Source: Telopea speciosissima
Lineage: Eukaryota; Streptophyta; Magnoliopsida; Proteales; Proteaceae
Assembly (NCBI RefSeq): GCF_018873765.1
Contig: NC_057925.1
Coordinates: 47,213,010-47,277,009 of the forward strand
Length of the DNA: 64,000 nt
Direction: 5' to 3'
The number at the start of each line of letters is the position of its first letter. Within the stretch, counting starts at the first letter, position 1. This document shows, piece by piece, positions 11,005 through 23,044 of the stretch. The position numbers and the translations under genes are program-made. The notes under the pieces are model-generated. The model ran no database searches. It saw only the letters and a program-made list of their open reading frames with translations, and had not been told where the DNA came from.

Positions 11005-11561
11005 TTATTCATGCCAAACAGAAATTTATGATCCATTATATTTATCTATATAAATCAAGGGAAGTAATTTTCTGTCTCTATCTCTCTCCTCCTCAAAACA
11101 AGGGGGCAGGAATGTCTTTTAATATGGGGAGAAGAGAGAAAGACTCATTGGAGTGCTGATGTAGACCACACATACTCCCATACAGAGTTCTTTTCCCCAA
11201 AAATCAATATAACAATTCTTTTCTCACATTAAATTTGTTTCAACAAAATACTTGAGTGGAACCTTTTACTAACATGTCACATTTGAGCTGTAACACATAT
11301 ACTGACTCAAAGTAATTTATAAAATCTTCTAAGAGGTTAAGATACCATAATCTGTTCAGTTACATAAACCATGCAAAAATCAAATTATTTAGCAACATAA
11401 ATTGAGAATATTGAAACGAAGTTTTCTCACTGTGATTATTCCTTAATTCAGAATGTACTATCATCACAGCCTTCCTCCACTCCTCCCAAAGAGGGGGGGG
11501 GTGAGGGAGGGGATCATGATCCTGACCTACAAAGAAATGAAAGGAAGAGAAATTCTATATA
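11005..11561. other. Non-coding spacer with a MITE-like segment
   Basis: No gene seen. The part at about 11055-11205 (gggaagtaattttctgtctc, ending tcccatacagagttcttttc) resembles the MITE at 20713-20885 in length, pyrimidine-rich centre and ends. A G run with a purine-rich stretch lies at 11491-11512. Confidence 0.4.
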
Positions 11562-12965
11562 ATCATGAATTTTTTCTCTTTTTATTCCTCTGATCTTGTT
11601 CAGTCTCATCTTTGGCATTGAGTGGAACGAGACTCCCAACGTAGGTTGCTTTTATCCTCATATGAGAAACACCACAAATCTTAAGATTCCAAACACGTTC
11701 TCCACGGGGATCATGCAGAACCAGCTCTTTTTAATTCTTCTGAAATAAAACTTCATAACCAATGGTAAAGTTCAAAAAAGAACCTATAAGCGATGGTTGA
11801 TCAATCGAGAACTGTTTCACCCAAGAGTCCCTTATCCCATAATCCTTCATCACCCAAATGTCAATAAGCATAATGAAAAAGTTGCAGAACATGCAGAGTT
11901 GTCCTCCAAGAACCCCAACACTGATGTGAAACTTATCGTTTACCAAGTCCTTTACCAAGTCAGGCACTGGTACTTTTCGAAACTTCTCATCTTTAAGGTC
12001 AAAAGAAACGATAAAACTAGAGGTAGTGTCAGGTCCCATCTTGCGCTTTGAGACCCAATGAAGAGCAGAATTTGCAAAAACACCAAATTTGTGTTGGATG
12101 GAGGAGTGGAACGGTATGTCCCCAATACTTCTCCATGAGTTGGTGCTAAGTGAGTAGACCTTCATCGCTTTATCAATTTTTACCAGCTTGTAGTCGTCGG
12201 TGGTGGGGTCGTAACCAAATCCGTAACCAATGTCGGCAATAGAATACTTAATGGTGGGTAAGCTCCTTATGCCTTCTGATAGAAGGATTCCAAAGGAATA
12301 TGTAATTCTCAAAGTTGGCTATACAGAGTAAGCCGTTGCAAGAACCCAATACTTTGGTTCGGTCAATTAGAAACGGTGGATGACCGAATTTTACCATCGT
12401 TTGTTGTACACGAGCATAATCTAGGTCGATAGAGTACATATTGGAGCATGAGAAAATGAGGCTGCGGTTGCTATTGGTTGCCAGAGATCGGCTGAGGTGC
12501 AATTTGACGAAACTATGATCGCTTATGAGAGCACACCAGGGTTTGCATACTGATACGAACAGGGAACAGGGAAGGGAAGAAATTAAGTTGCAGAAGGAGC
12601 AGGGGAAGGGAAAATATCACTTCGAGGGTGGTGACCTCCTAGAACAGACAGAGATAAGAGAAGAGATTTTGATTAATTCTTGGATACCTTTACATGACTC
12701 TCATTCATCAATTTATAACAACCATTATCCTCTAATTACCTAATTGCCCCTAACAGACTAACCCAATACAGATTACCCATCTATCCCTAATAGGCTAACC
12801 CAACACAATAATCCATCTATCTACGATAATAACACATACGCACCTTAATCTTAAAAGAAACTTGACCGAAAGTCGTGAAAGTATATCTCCGATGAGGTCT
12901 TTAAGGAGGCCCATGGTTGGCATTGCCTCTTCTTCTGTGCTTATTTTCTTCTTGTCCTCCGCCAT
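11562..12965 (-). pseudogene. F-box/FBA-domain protein pseudogene (subfamily A-like)
   Basis: On the minus strand it starts at ATG 12965 (MAEDKKKIS). The F-box (DLIGDILSRLSVKFLLRLRC) is cut by a 284-bp solo LTR at 12551-12834. The protein then resumes with CKPWCALI and the FBA region (LGSCNGLLCIA, IFLWNPSIRRH), shifts frame near 12250-12310, and continues (YGFGYDPTTDDYKLVKI, LIDIWVMKDYGIRDSWVKQF). A TAA follows at about 11731. The C-terminal tail VGSLVPLNAK is still readable to 11562. An intact relative would recruit substrates to an SCF ubiquitin ligase through Skp1. This copy has an insertion, a frameshift and a stop. Confidence 0.85.
12551..12834 (-). mobile_element. Solo LTR (copia-like), 284 bp
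   Basis: On minus it reads TGTTATTATC to GTTCGTATCA, i.e. TG...CA ends. It contains a TATA-like ttataaattgatgaatg and is flanked by a perfect 5-bp duplication, CATAC, at 12546-12550 and 12835-12839. Removing it and one CATAC restores the F-box codons Arg-Cys-Val-Cys-Lys-Pro-Trp-Cys seen in the other family members. It arose by integration followed by LTR-LTR recombination. Confidence 0.85.
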
Positions 12966-14770
12966 GGCTATCTAGGGACCAGATCAGTGAGATTTTTGAA
13001 ACGATAGACGGAAGACGGAGGAACCCTTTACTCCTTCCAGTTTTTCTTTTCGTTTTTAAATCTTTCTCTCCCTCTCTTGTCAGCATTCAATTCTGATTCA
13101 ACCAAAAAAATTCCATATTCAGAAGACTTTGGTATCGAATAGGAAACTTTAACAGACCCCGGTTAGACAGGGATTCTTTGTTATTATTATTATTTATTAT
13201 TTTTTTGGGGGGAAGGGGGAGGAGTGGAGGACTAGGGAGGGGAGAAGAAGCAGTTTCGGCCCAACACAATTTGGACCACATAGTCGCTCTAGTTTTTTTT
13301 TTTTTTTTGGTTGAAGCTCTAGTTTTTTAACACTTGACACTTGGCAGGGTTTATCAGATATGACTCGAGCATGTGTATCCCACTATATATGGTACAAAGT
13401 TGAAAACATCTTTCCTTCAATCCAATCGAATTCAAAGGTTAGATGTCATGGCTTAAGATGTTCTCTCTTCACCATAGATGGCGAGAAATTCAAAAACTCA
13501 ATCCCAATATAAAAGGGATAATTTCTACCAAAATATATATATATAAAAGGGTTAGTAGAAGAGAAATATAGCTACTACACTCCTATTTTTATTTATTTTT
13601 TGGGGTCATATAACATGCTAATTATGTATTGGTCAAGAGTCTCAGTTTGGAGCTATAATCCAATTGTATGATCCATTTTGTATATTGCACACTATGCATT
13701 GTATTTTCAATGATTAAGAAATGTTCAAGTAAGATTAAGATGAAAAGATTACTACAACGATAGTTCAAAAATGAAATTGCATGCCCCCTCACATTTCACT
13801 GTTCATTTAAAACAGTGAAATATCTTAAATAGCCCCCACCCCTACTTGAAGATTCGAATGAGGAAACTCTCAAATGCCCGCATTATAAAAATGGGCGTCC
13901 GAGGGAACCCTTGCCCATGCACATGCTTATTTCTCATATTAGATTTAGTCTCCTTCTTGTTTCTTGTAGTGCATATATTATCATATGTTTGAATTTTTTG
14001 TACTATTAGCTCCTATGATCATTGTCTAATTTAACCTCGCTTTGTCATAATTTTCAAACTTATTACAATTACATATAGTAGTAATAGGAAGATAAATGAA
14101 GGATCTTTTACAAATGGAGATAAGGTAATACAACCTTGTAATGAACTTTAATGCATGTTCTTTCTATAGGATGCTGCTTGATGTGTCTTGCATGCTTTGA
14201 GCAACAAATGAAAATTATGAGCTAGCTTGTTGGTCCCTATTCTTAACATCAATATAATTCATCTTGAGATTTAAAAATAAAAAAAAGTTAGGGACTACTT
14301 TGCATGATTGAATATTATTTCTTTTTGTTTTTTTGCATGTCTAGGACCGGAGGTAATTAGATGAATTGTATTTCTCGGAATCTACAACTAAAACATATTG
14401 ATATTTTTCGTTCTTTCTTCCTTTTTTGTTTATGTCAATTGCATGAATCCAACTGAAATATCAACATTTTAAGCATAAAAAAGTTCATCATAATTCATAT
14501 ATGTGATCATATTTTTAGGTTTTTGCGCGCCTTTTTCGATGGTTGGTGGCAGAGACTATTTCTCTCTTTTTTTCTCCCTTGGATTGGATATGAGACATGA
14601 CCATATGCAGATTTATAATATTAGGTGCTTTCTAAGGCCATTTTATTTGTAGTACAAGATGCAGGTGGGCAGCTCATCTAGAGGGAGAGAGAGAGAGAGA
14701 GAGAGATGTTGCTGAAAGTTTTGTTACCATCAAACTTAATTTCTTAATCCTAGCAAATGTTAATAGAAAG
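12966..14770. repeat. Non-coding spacer; dispersed repeat, copy 2
   Basis: No gene supported. A poly(T) tract lies at 13293-13308 and a (GA)n tract at 14689-14706. The stretch 13560-14650 is a diverged copy of 5690-7220 (see that entry). 13660-13740 also matches 32690-32765 and 40560-40640 (ccattttgcattgcacaata-type words). These shared pieces suggest that segments around the F-box genes have been copied together. Confidence 0.5.
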
Positions 14771-15055
14771 CAAACAGTCGCTAGTTCGGCTGGTTGGAGG
14801 CATTGCAAGTTGAGTGCATGCCCCCCAGGAGGTCAAGGGATCGACTCTCCTGAATTGCATATTGTGCCAAAAAGCCAACCCTCTTTCCCCTCTCCCCCTA
14901 GTTGTAGATTGTGGGCTTGTCTTAGCCTTCCCCCTTAGCTATGAATTCAAATTTGATTGTCGTGATTCCTACGATTTGGAATGGATTAGAAACTTAGGGT
15001 CAATAATTATAAATATATGTCCTTGTGGTACATCTTACTTTTAAAATCCAAAATT
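14771..15055 (+). mobile_element. SINE-like sequence with tRNA-type promoter boxes
   Basis: An A-box-like tagttcggctgg (14782-14793) and a B-box-like gggatcgactctcc (14837-14850) lie at roughly tRNA spacing, as in tRNA-derived plant SINEs. The body runs through a pyrimidine-rich stretch. I did not find a clear tail or target duplication, so the right boundary is a guess. It could instead be a degenerate tRNA gene fragment. Confidence 0.4.
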
Positions 15056-15379
15056 ATAAAATGCCATTATCATTTATAGCACCACATAAAAATTACAAGA
15101 TATCATCATATCACTTATAGCACTACACACATTAATTACAATAATGACACACTGACTCCTTGATTCAATAAATTTTCGTACTATCAAAAAAACAAAAAAA
15201 ATAATAACCTACAATAATTATCACTTGTCATCATCCTTAGATTTTATTTTTCCTAACAAAACTAGAATGTTTAATACGATTAATTTCTTTGAAGAAAAAG
15301 AAATCAACCATAACTAATAATTTGTAAATAATTCCTTTTATCTAATTTAGTATTTTATTGTTTTTATGTTTGTTTTTTT
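15056..15379. other. Non-coding, AT-rich spacer
   Basis: No gene seen. 15240-15360 (gtttaatacgattaatttc, ttctttgaagaaaaagaaat, tatctaatttagtatttt) is paralogous to 20590-20710 plus 20886-20905. It represents the empty site of the MITE at 20713-20885. Confidence 0.5.
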
Positions 15380-16060
15380 GCTTCAAAACCAATATTGGAT
15401 GAATAATAGTATTCTTCTCCAAGGAATTCGTTCCGGATAAAGTCCAGCAGATGAAGGGGATGATGATGATGATCCTTATTTGTCATAGTAGAAGAAAACA
15501 GAGGAGGATGAGGAGTTGGTGGTTCCTTTCTCTTTAGCAGAGGATCTAGAACCCATTGATAGAAGGGTATCCCCCTGCCTGGACTGTCGTGGGCTTGAGT
15601 CTACATTTTAATGAACTTCTTGATATCATCATCTTTACCTGGTTGGGAGGACATGAACTCAGTTGTCAATGCTTGGAGAACTGTATATGGGATTTGATTC
15701 TCAAGCAAGAACAAATCCATTATTATGATTGCTTTGTGGTCATTCTTTATCTGTTCATCTTTGTGGTCATTCTTCAGAATGCAGTGAATGAAATACATCA
15801 TAAAGCAACCATCTAAGAACATCAAACACTTGAATTCTTCCTCATTGAAATCATCTAATTTCAAATTACTGACATAATATTCTCTTGCCTCAGGGGCTAC
15901 CTTACAGAACTTCTCATTATGGAAAAATAAGCATCAAGGCTTTTGCTTTGCCCTGTGTTCTTATTATTCAATTCTTTGCATAGGAGGTGAACTTTTGCAC
16001 AAGTTTAGTCTTGAGGGTCTGCATCACATCGTGTTCGAAGACAGTAATAACAGTACCTGT
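15380..16060 (-). pseudogene. DUF247 (UPF0481) protein, degenerate
   Basis: The minus-strand stretch 15864-15601 encodes DDFNEEEFKCLMFLDGCFMM, then IMDLFLLENQIPYTVLQAL. These are the two best-conserved DUF247 signatures (a DGCF core, and D-L-LLENQIP). Just upstream, in another frame, is FHNEKFCKVAPEAREYY, and downstream is LHLLDFIRNEFLGEE. The family is plant-specific and usually about 400-500 residues. Only the N-terminal half can be read, split by a stop at 15601 and at least one frameshift. In grasses DUF247 genes are self-incompatibility determinants, but most family members have no assigned role. Confidence 0.65.
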
Positions 16061-19000
16061 GAAAGAAAAAAAACCTTCAGTCCTTTACTTGTCCCTGTTT
16101 GTCAGTAAATTAGAAGTTACAGAATTTCTTCTCAAACAATGAGAAATGAAAAGTAATGGCATAACAAGGAATTTTCAATAGAGAGACATAAGACTACATC
16201 CACGGCTGGGATGTAGGGACCTCCTTGTGAGCATGAGCATGAAGCGCACCACAGTTCATCAACTACGCTAGGCAGCTGTTGTTAGATTTCTATATTTTTA
16301 AATGGCTAACATGGAGAATTCAAATTTGTCTTCTTTCATTTTTTTATAACACTTGCACAATGATTTCACCATGAGATGATAAGGCTGTAGGAAACCAAAA
16401 TGATAGTTGGTTTCCAAATACAGCCTTACAATGTAGAGTGATCCTCCATAATTTACTTTACTACTTAATTATGACTAATTTCAAGCCTTGGAAGTTACAC
16501 CACTTGATGTTAGTTTTATTTCTTGAAAATCTTTACAAGAACTGTTTAAAGGTCTAAAAGTCTATTGGGAAGAAGATATGGTTGTTTGCTTCTCATTCGC
16601 CAGGAACAGAACATTTTCCATTGCACAGTATTGTTATCGTAATGTCTATATTGTGTGTTTGTCAATAGTACATAATGGAGGCTAGAAGTTGGCGAAAGAT
16701 AGTGATGTCTCAACACTCGAAATAGTATACAAAGATGATGGGTTTCGATATTTCGATTCAATCTCAATGGGTTGAATGGTTGCACTTTCTATCTCCTTGA
16801 ATGAATTTGCCGGCCTAATAAGATCAACATAATATGTTTTACCTTTTCAGTCAAACTACTTGTCATATATTTTGTATTATTCTGACTAATCTTGTGGATA
16901 AAATATATACTTTTATTTTTATGTTTTTTGCGTAAAAATTTTGATTGTTTAATGTGTATCAAGTCACCTCAACACCCAAAATTTTGTTGGATTAGCAAAA
17001 GAATAGAAATGCTGAATTTGATGTTCGAAAGGTTATCCTATGTGGAAACAAAGAGTAAAAAATAACCAGTTTAGATAAGCCAATTTTTATTCTAAGGTAA
17101 GAGCATAAGACCATATTATAATATAAAACATTGATTTGAGGAGATTGGAAACCCTTGCCCGAACACACTACCCAAGGTGGGGTAGGATGGTCATTTCCAC
17201 TTTTATGTGAGGAATTGAAGGAAATTGGAGAGGGTAGGGGTAGGATGGTCATTTTGAATATATTGAGAGTTTCTTGTTGGATTATGAGGTGAATGAGATG
17301 TTGTAGAGCTTGATAGGATGGGACGCTTCTTGCTTGTTCGCATGATGGAGAACCCCACTCCCAGTTCTTCCAAGATGAATGAGATGTTGCAAAACTGGTT
17401 GGAGCATTCTACATGAGAAACGTAGAGTATCGAGTCGCCTTTCCAACCCAATTGGAAGTTCATAATTTCAATGTCATACGGAGGACATATTGCAATTTTC
17501 ATATGGTCATCACATTGAAAAGAAACTAAACGGGATAGATTTTTGCAATCCTTAGGAGTATTCTAGAACATTTGATTGATTCTGGACATGTGGAGTGATA
17601 AATCTCCTCGTCACAACCACCATGAGGCAAACCACATCCAAAAATTGGATTGGACGAGTAAAATTTAACCTAGATACCTTTTCTAAATTTCTGGTAGGTT
17701 GTGAGGACAAAGAAAACAATGCTCTGTCATTAACCAGAGTAACTTGTTGACTACGTCAGTACTGGATATCATCCCTTGAGTTAGTATCTGACATGTTAGA
17801 TTCCATGTCCGAGGTATATAATATTGGTGTGAGCACAAGGCGAGCCTCACACGATGCATAACAAGACAAATAATAAAAGGGGTTTTTACAATTATCATCC
17901 CAAAATCTTTCATATTTATTATTACCCTCTCAAAAACCTTGAAACAACTGTACTCTCCCCTGTTGCATACTAATAAGTAACTCTAGCCCTCACTGTTATA
18001 GACCCATAACAGAGGGGGTTAGTCGTGAGAGCGTGTTATTATCACGGATTTTTTAGGATCAAAATGCCCTTTTGGGGTGGTAATTATAAAAAACTCCCAC
18101 CCCATCACACATGGGTCGGGTTGACTTGAGGTTTCAACTCTGACCCGATCCGACCTGGACTCAGGGCCATGAATTTTTTACCCTAACCCACCTTCATGGT
18201 CAGAAATCTTATCCCATGCCCTATTCGAACTCAAGGCGGGCTAAGGCGGGCCAGGGCGGATTCGGGCCGATAGAGCCAAACTTGCAACCCTAATTATTAT
18301 ACAAAAAAATTCTTTTAAGGTGGAGTGCAAAGGGTGGCAAAAGGACCGCCCCACCCCAATAAAAAACCAGAAATTTCTCCCCCTATGATGCCAATGCACC
18401 CATTCTCACTGATCCCCGTGTCCATACGGGGGCCATGCTTGCTCACAGAGAACATCATATCAACCCTATTACTATTAAGAAGCAGCAACTACTTTTGGTT
18501 TTTAAAGCAGTTGTGGTCCAACGCAATTTTGTCGTCATTGTTGGCTCCAATCTTTTAGAAATTATTAGGGTTTTGATACAGGCCCGTACATCATAGCCAA
18601 AGCCCTTTGAGGCTCGAGGGTTGCACCCTAAGGAGCAAAGAAGATCAACCCGCATAAAGTCCCGGTCCTACAAAGCCAAGCGTGGGCTTGGTCCACATCA
18701 GCCGCCCAAGACCAACAAAGTAAGCAAGGCCGGCCAGCTCACTCCTAGATGGTGAAGATTAGCCAGCTTTGTAGAAGGCTTGAATCGAGAAAACAATATT
18801 TTCTTCGTCCATTTTTTATTCCTTTGGAGATTTCAGTGGCAATTCTTTCCTATTCTTGACATAGAAATTAATCCATGACGGGAAATTCTACAATCTTTGT
18901 CAAAAGGGAACTACAATATTGCCATCTTATTTAAGAGAAGTCTATATTGGTTTTGGGAAGATCGCGTGATGTCACTAAACAGTGATATGCGAACCAAAGA

Positions 19001-19590
19001 GATGCTGTCCGAAACGTCCCCTTATTATACATGTATGGATATATATACATGCAACCATACCCATGTCCACACCCACACCTAGCCCGGCTCGGCGCGCATG
19101 TGATTTAAAAGCAACCAAACCTAATTTCTTATCTTATATGAGAGATACCTCTCTCTACAATCCCATCCTCTTAGTTTCAATCCCAACTTATAAGCTTGAG
19201 AAACGATTCTTCTACTTCCAATGTGGGATTAAAAAAAACACACAAAATTGCTTTTAGCTCACATAACCAAATGCAATTTCGAATAGAAAGAGGGAAAGTG
19301 TTTGATTTTAAAACTTTCAAAAGTATTTTAAAAACAATAAAATACAATACTTGTTTTTATTTAAAAAAAATTGGAAGGTATTGACTCAAGAGAGAAAAGG
19401 AGAAGAACCAAGGAAAAGATTCCTGTCACCACGACCAACTTTGACTAGAGACAAGGGGAATCATTTCTATGTTTCCGATCTTTCCTTCTTTATTTTTGTT
19501 AATTGCAAAATAAAGCTTCTTTTTGTTTTCTTGAACAAAGATTATAATCAATGAAGCAAAAGGAATCTTTCTCCTAAAAAAGGTCAAAAA
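16061..19590. other. Long non-coding spacer
   Basis: I see no convincing gene. 17128-17245 carries paired words (taggatggtcattt twice, aggagattggaaa and aggaaattggag) like a degenerate MITE. 18100-18300 is rich in gacccgatcc/ggcgggcc words and ends gccaaacttgcaaccctaat, matching the terminus of the hAT-like element at 39995-40495, so it is probably an element end. 17950-18090 and 18560-18790 hold nothing I recognise. Confidence 0.4.
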
Positions 19591-20110
19591 AGAAAGAACA
19601 GAATTACAAAGAAAAAATTCCACAACAAAATCATGAACTAACCTATAACCAAGCCAGGCTGAAGGAAGACTAACCAAAAAGGATCAAAAGAATAAATCAG
19701 CCCCAAGCAACCAACAATCATCTGAAAATAAAGTTGACATTCTTCCCATTAGGATTATAAGAAAGAATGGGAGGGACCATGTAATTCGAGCTTTGATTCT
19801 TTGAAGAAAAAGAAGAATTCTCCTTATCCAAAATGACACCTTTAGACCCAAGGTCTCCCCTACCATTAATGCCAATATTCCTATCACCATTGGGATCTCC
19901 CTATGGAGAATTGGTGACATGGTCAGATCCTATAGGGGAATCATAACCTAAAGAAACACCCTCAGATCCCACAATTCTTTCATCGACATAGTCATTCTAA
20001 GTCTAATTGGTAACAACCTTATCTTCTATAGTCGAACCAACATCCAATGGCTCCACTTCCAACACAAATTGAATATCTCCTTCGCTCCTCACGATTTGGG
20101 TATCTTAGAT
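19591..20110 (-). pseudogene. Possible LINE ORF1-like remnant
   Basis: Read on minus, this contains FVLEVEPLDVGSTIEDKVV and a Gly/Asn/Ser-rich linker, broken by several stops. The composition resembles the linker after DUF4283/zinc-knuckle regions of plant LINE ORF1 proteins, but no diagnostic motif is visible. It may be any low-complexity coding relic. Confidence 0.25.
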
Positions 20111-20580
20111 TATTTATCTTGTTCATTTTTATATTGATGTAATTAATCTCTAGGATTATTAGGGGTAGAGGTTGAGATTTAGGGTTCTCATTTTTTTCTA
20201 TTTATATGTAATTTGTTTGGGTATTAACCTCAGTGAATGAATAAAATATAATTTGCTTTGATAGACATTCTTGGTGTATAAACCTGAAACCACAGAGAGT
20301 TTTAATTTTGTCTTGCATTTTTCATTTCTTTCTTGCGTACGTTTTGCCCGTTGCACATCTACAAGAGTGTATTCAACTCTCCAGATCTATAGCTTTCAAC
20401 GAGGCTACTTCAGATATGGATTGGTCACACAATCGGATCTAACATGATTTGGAATGAACCAGTCACTAAGGATATGTTTGATTGCAATCCTACTCTACAA
20501 GGATCAATCTGACGAGGAATTTGTTTTTCTGATTCCATTCAACTAGAATGAGTTGAGGGAATAAAACCTACAATACTTGC
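20111..20580. other. Non-coding, possible LTR piece
   Basis: Contains gtgaatgaataaaatataat (20233) and ttagggttctcattttttt, reminiscent of an LTR polyadenylation region. There is no duplicated boundary or partner copy, so this is not established. Confidence 0.25.
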
Positions 20581-20712
20581 CACTTTTCATCTTCCCAAAT
20601 TTCATCATTTTCTTTTTTTTTTAAAAAACTAGCATGTTTAATACAATTGATTTCTTTGAAGAAAAAGAAACTAGACATAACTAATAACTTGTAAACAATT
20701 ATTTCTGTCTAA

Positions 20713-20885
20713 TGGGAAAAAGTTCTCTATCCGGGAGTGTGACTGTGCCAGTATTCCCATGAGTCTCTCTCTCTCTCTCCTCCTCATGTGAAAAGACACC
20801 TTTACCCCCTTGTTTTAAGGAAGAGACAGATAGACACATGGGAGTGCTGGTGTATGCCACACTCCAGTATAGAAAACTGCTTCCC
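20713..20885. mobile_element. MITE, about 173 bp, with paralogous empty site
   Basis: The left end gggaaaaagttctctatcc and the right end (reverse complement gggaagcagttttctatac) form imperfect inverted repeats, each followed inward by ggagtgtg. The related region at 15335-15350 lacks the element and reads straight through cttttatctaattta, showing insertion into a tctaat site. The centre is a (tc)n tract. Related sequences lie at 11055-11205, 31740-31860, 32400-32520, 37545-37680 and 39765-39900. Confidence 0.65.
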
Positions 20886-21358
20886 TTATCTAATTTAGTA
20901 CTTTATAGTTTTTTTTTTTTTTTTTTTTTTTTTTGACTTCAAAATCAGTATTGGATGAATGATAGCATTCTTCTCCAAACAGAGAAAATAATCTGACTCC
21001 CCTAAGTTGGTTGATGTTGAGGTATCTTGTTGTTCTTCTTTTGCCAGCTTGATGCTGGTATAGAAATTTGATTTCATGAGGGGTTTTTATATTTCTTGGT
21101 TTACTTACTAAACCTGCTGACCCCATTGGTGTTGTCATTGAATATTTTACAGCATTACAATCCAAAGTTGGTTTTGTTCAGAGATCTATAAGTACCCCAT
21201 ATTTGAGTGAGCCATGGGAAACAGAGGAACTTATAATTCAACTCCAAATTATCATATTAATTTCACACATGAATAATAGCTTGAAATGTAAATCTGTTAC
21301 ACCAATTACCATGTCAATAATTCATAAAAAAAACTTACCAAGTCTAATTCCAGTTATA
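20886..21358. other. 3' flank of the F-box gene; poly(T) tract
   Basis: No gene. A poly(T) tract lies at 20908-20933. 21230-21358 (attatcatattaatttcaca and following) is paralogous to 48785-48945, the 3' flank of the truncated F-box pseudogene, supporting a shared duplication unit. 21060-21180 resembles 33490-33650. Confidence 0.5.
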
Positions 21359-22567
21359 TTATAACCAGTTGCACCTCTTTTTTTTCTTTTTTCTTTTCTG
21401 TTTTGTCTTCTTTTTCTGTTTGTGCTTCTTGACATTGAGTGGAACGAGACTCCCAACGCAGATCACGAGATTCCCAGCGCAGATCTCTGTTTGAAAGCAG
21501 TCTGGAACGCTAGTAATCCTAAGTTTCCGAGCTTTTCGACTATGGGAATCATACAGGACCTGCCTTTTAAAATACTTTTCAAGTATAACTTCACCATTCT
21601 TTGAAAAACATATGGGTCTGAATCCGCAAGGATTTGTACGGATTGAGTACTGTTTCTCCCAAGAGTCCCTCACGCCGTAGTCTTTCATCACCCAAATCTC
21701 AATAGGATTACCACTATAGTAGACGTGACAGAACAGGCAGAGTTGTCCTCCAAGAACACCGATGTCAATCACACCCTCCAAGAGTTCCGACAGTAGCACC
21801 TCTCCATACTCTTCATCTTGAAGGTCAAAGGAACCAATAATAATATTTGAGCAGGTTTTAAGGTCTCTCTTGCGAATTCCAAGCCAATGAAGAGCAGAAT
21901 TTGCAAGAACCCCACAATTAGAAGGGTTTATGAGACAGAAGGGCATGTCCGTGAGTCTTTTCCACGAGTTGGTTTTAAGTGAATAGACTTTCACCTCTGA
22001 AAGCAAACAGTTATACTCGGACTGCACAACTCTTACCAGCTTGTAATCGTCGGTGACAGGATCGTAACCCAATCCGTAAACAATTTGAAAATCGTCGAAA
22101 CGGTCCTCAATCTCTATAAGAGTAGTAGGTAGCTTCTGATGCCTTCTAGTAGAAGGATTCCAAAGGAATATGACCGACACCCTACAGTTGGATATACAGA
22201 GTAAGCCATTGCAAGAACCCCATATTCTTAATGAGGAGTCTAGAAAGTCAGGCTGATGATCGAGTGTTACCAGCAGTTGTCGTTTGGATGCATCTAAGTC
22301 AACAGAGTAGAGAGAATCAAAAGAGTACATACTACCAGTCACGAAAATGAGGCTCTCGTAGCTATTTCTTGCAAGGGATCGGCTGAGATGCAACTTGACG
22401 AAAGCAGGATTGATTATAAGAGCACACCAGGGTTTGCATACGCACTTGAATCTTAGAAGAGACTTGACTGGAAGCCTTGAAAGTAACTCCGCAATGATGT
22501 CCTCAGGGAGATTCTTCTTAGTTGCCATTGCCTCTTCTTTGTTCATCTTCTCTTTGACAAACGCCAT
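21359..22567 (-). CDS. F-box/FBA-domain protein (subfamily A), intact
   Basis: A 402-residue, single-exon ORF. The F-box spans about residues 19-60 (NLPEDIIAELLSRLPVKSLL, then RFKCVCKPWCALI). The F-box-associated domain follows, with WGSCNGLLCI (116-125), FLWNPSTRRH (about 134), YGLGYDPVTDDYKLVRV (about 165), HWLGIRKRD and IEIWVMKDYGVRDSWEKQYS (about 300). The tail after VGSLVPLNVKK is Lys-rich and low complexity. Length and order fit the family. The predicted role is substrate receptor of an SCF E3 ubiquitin ligase, the F-box binding Skp1; the substrate is unknown. The ATG chosen gives the usual short acidic/basic leader before the F-box. Whether it is expressed cannot be seen here. Confidence 0.9.
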   Translation of the reverse strand: MAFVKEKMNKEEAMATKKNLPEDIIAELLSRLPVKSLLRFKCVCKPWCALIINPAFVKLHLSRSLARNSYESLIFVTGSMYSFDSLYSVDLDASKRQLLVTLDHQPDFLDSSLRIWGSCNGLLCISNCRVSVIFLWNPSTRRHQKLPTTLIEIEDRFDDFQIVYGLGYDPVTDDYKLVRVVQSEYNCLLSEVKVYSLKTNSWKRLTDMPFCLINPSNCGVLANSALHWLGIRKRDLKTCSNIIIGSFDLQDEEYGEVLLSELLEGVIDIGVLGGQLCLFCHVYYSGNPIEIWVMKDYGVRDSWEKQYSIRTNPCGFRPICFSKNGEVILEKYFKRQVLYDSHSRKARKLRITSVPDCFQTEICAGNLVICVGSLVPLNVKKHKQKKKTKQKRKKKKKRCNWL

Positions 22568-23044
22568 CGCTATGGCCTAGGGATTTTCTTTAAGAAGGAA
22601 CCCCCTCCCCCTCTCTTATCCTGATTCTAATTGCTGAGACGAACTTTTAATTTCTTATTCAATAACAATCCCTAAAAGAGAGGATCAGGATCAGGATCCG
22701 ATAAGGGAACTTTTAATTTCCTATTCAATAACAATCCCTAAAGGAGAGGATCAGGATCAGGATCCGATAAGGGTGCTGAGATGGATATAGAAACAAAACA
22801 AAAGTAAGCAAAATAAGTAACGGAGCGACAACCAAACAACCAACGCTCTTAAAATCCCAAAAGCTTAAAATCTCTCTATTCCAATTCAACCTTTATTACT
22901 ACCCAAAAAACAAAAAAAAAAAAAAAGCAAAATAAGTAACGGATCACATGGCGCATAAGTGGATAAAGAACCTCTCCTTTTTGGATCAGGTAGGATGAGA
23001 ATCCGACCCAGCCCCTCTTTCGTATCTCCGATGAGAGGGATCTT
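22568..23044. other. 5' flank with a 66-bp tandem duplication
   Basis: No gene. 22641-22706 is repeated at 22707-22772, each copy containing caataacaatccctaaa and aggatcaggatcaggatccg. It lies about 75-205 bp upstream of the F-box start codon. I see no clear TATA box. Confidence 0.7.

Noticed and set aside
17240..17510. Region with gcctttccaacccaattgga words as an LTR
   Set aside because: No termini, partner copy or coding domain. Left as unannotated spacer.
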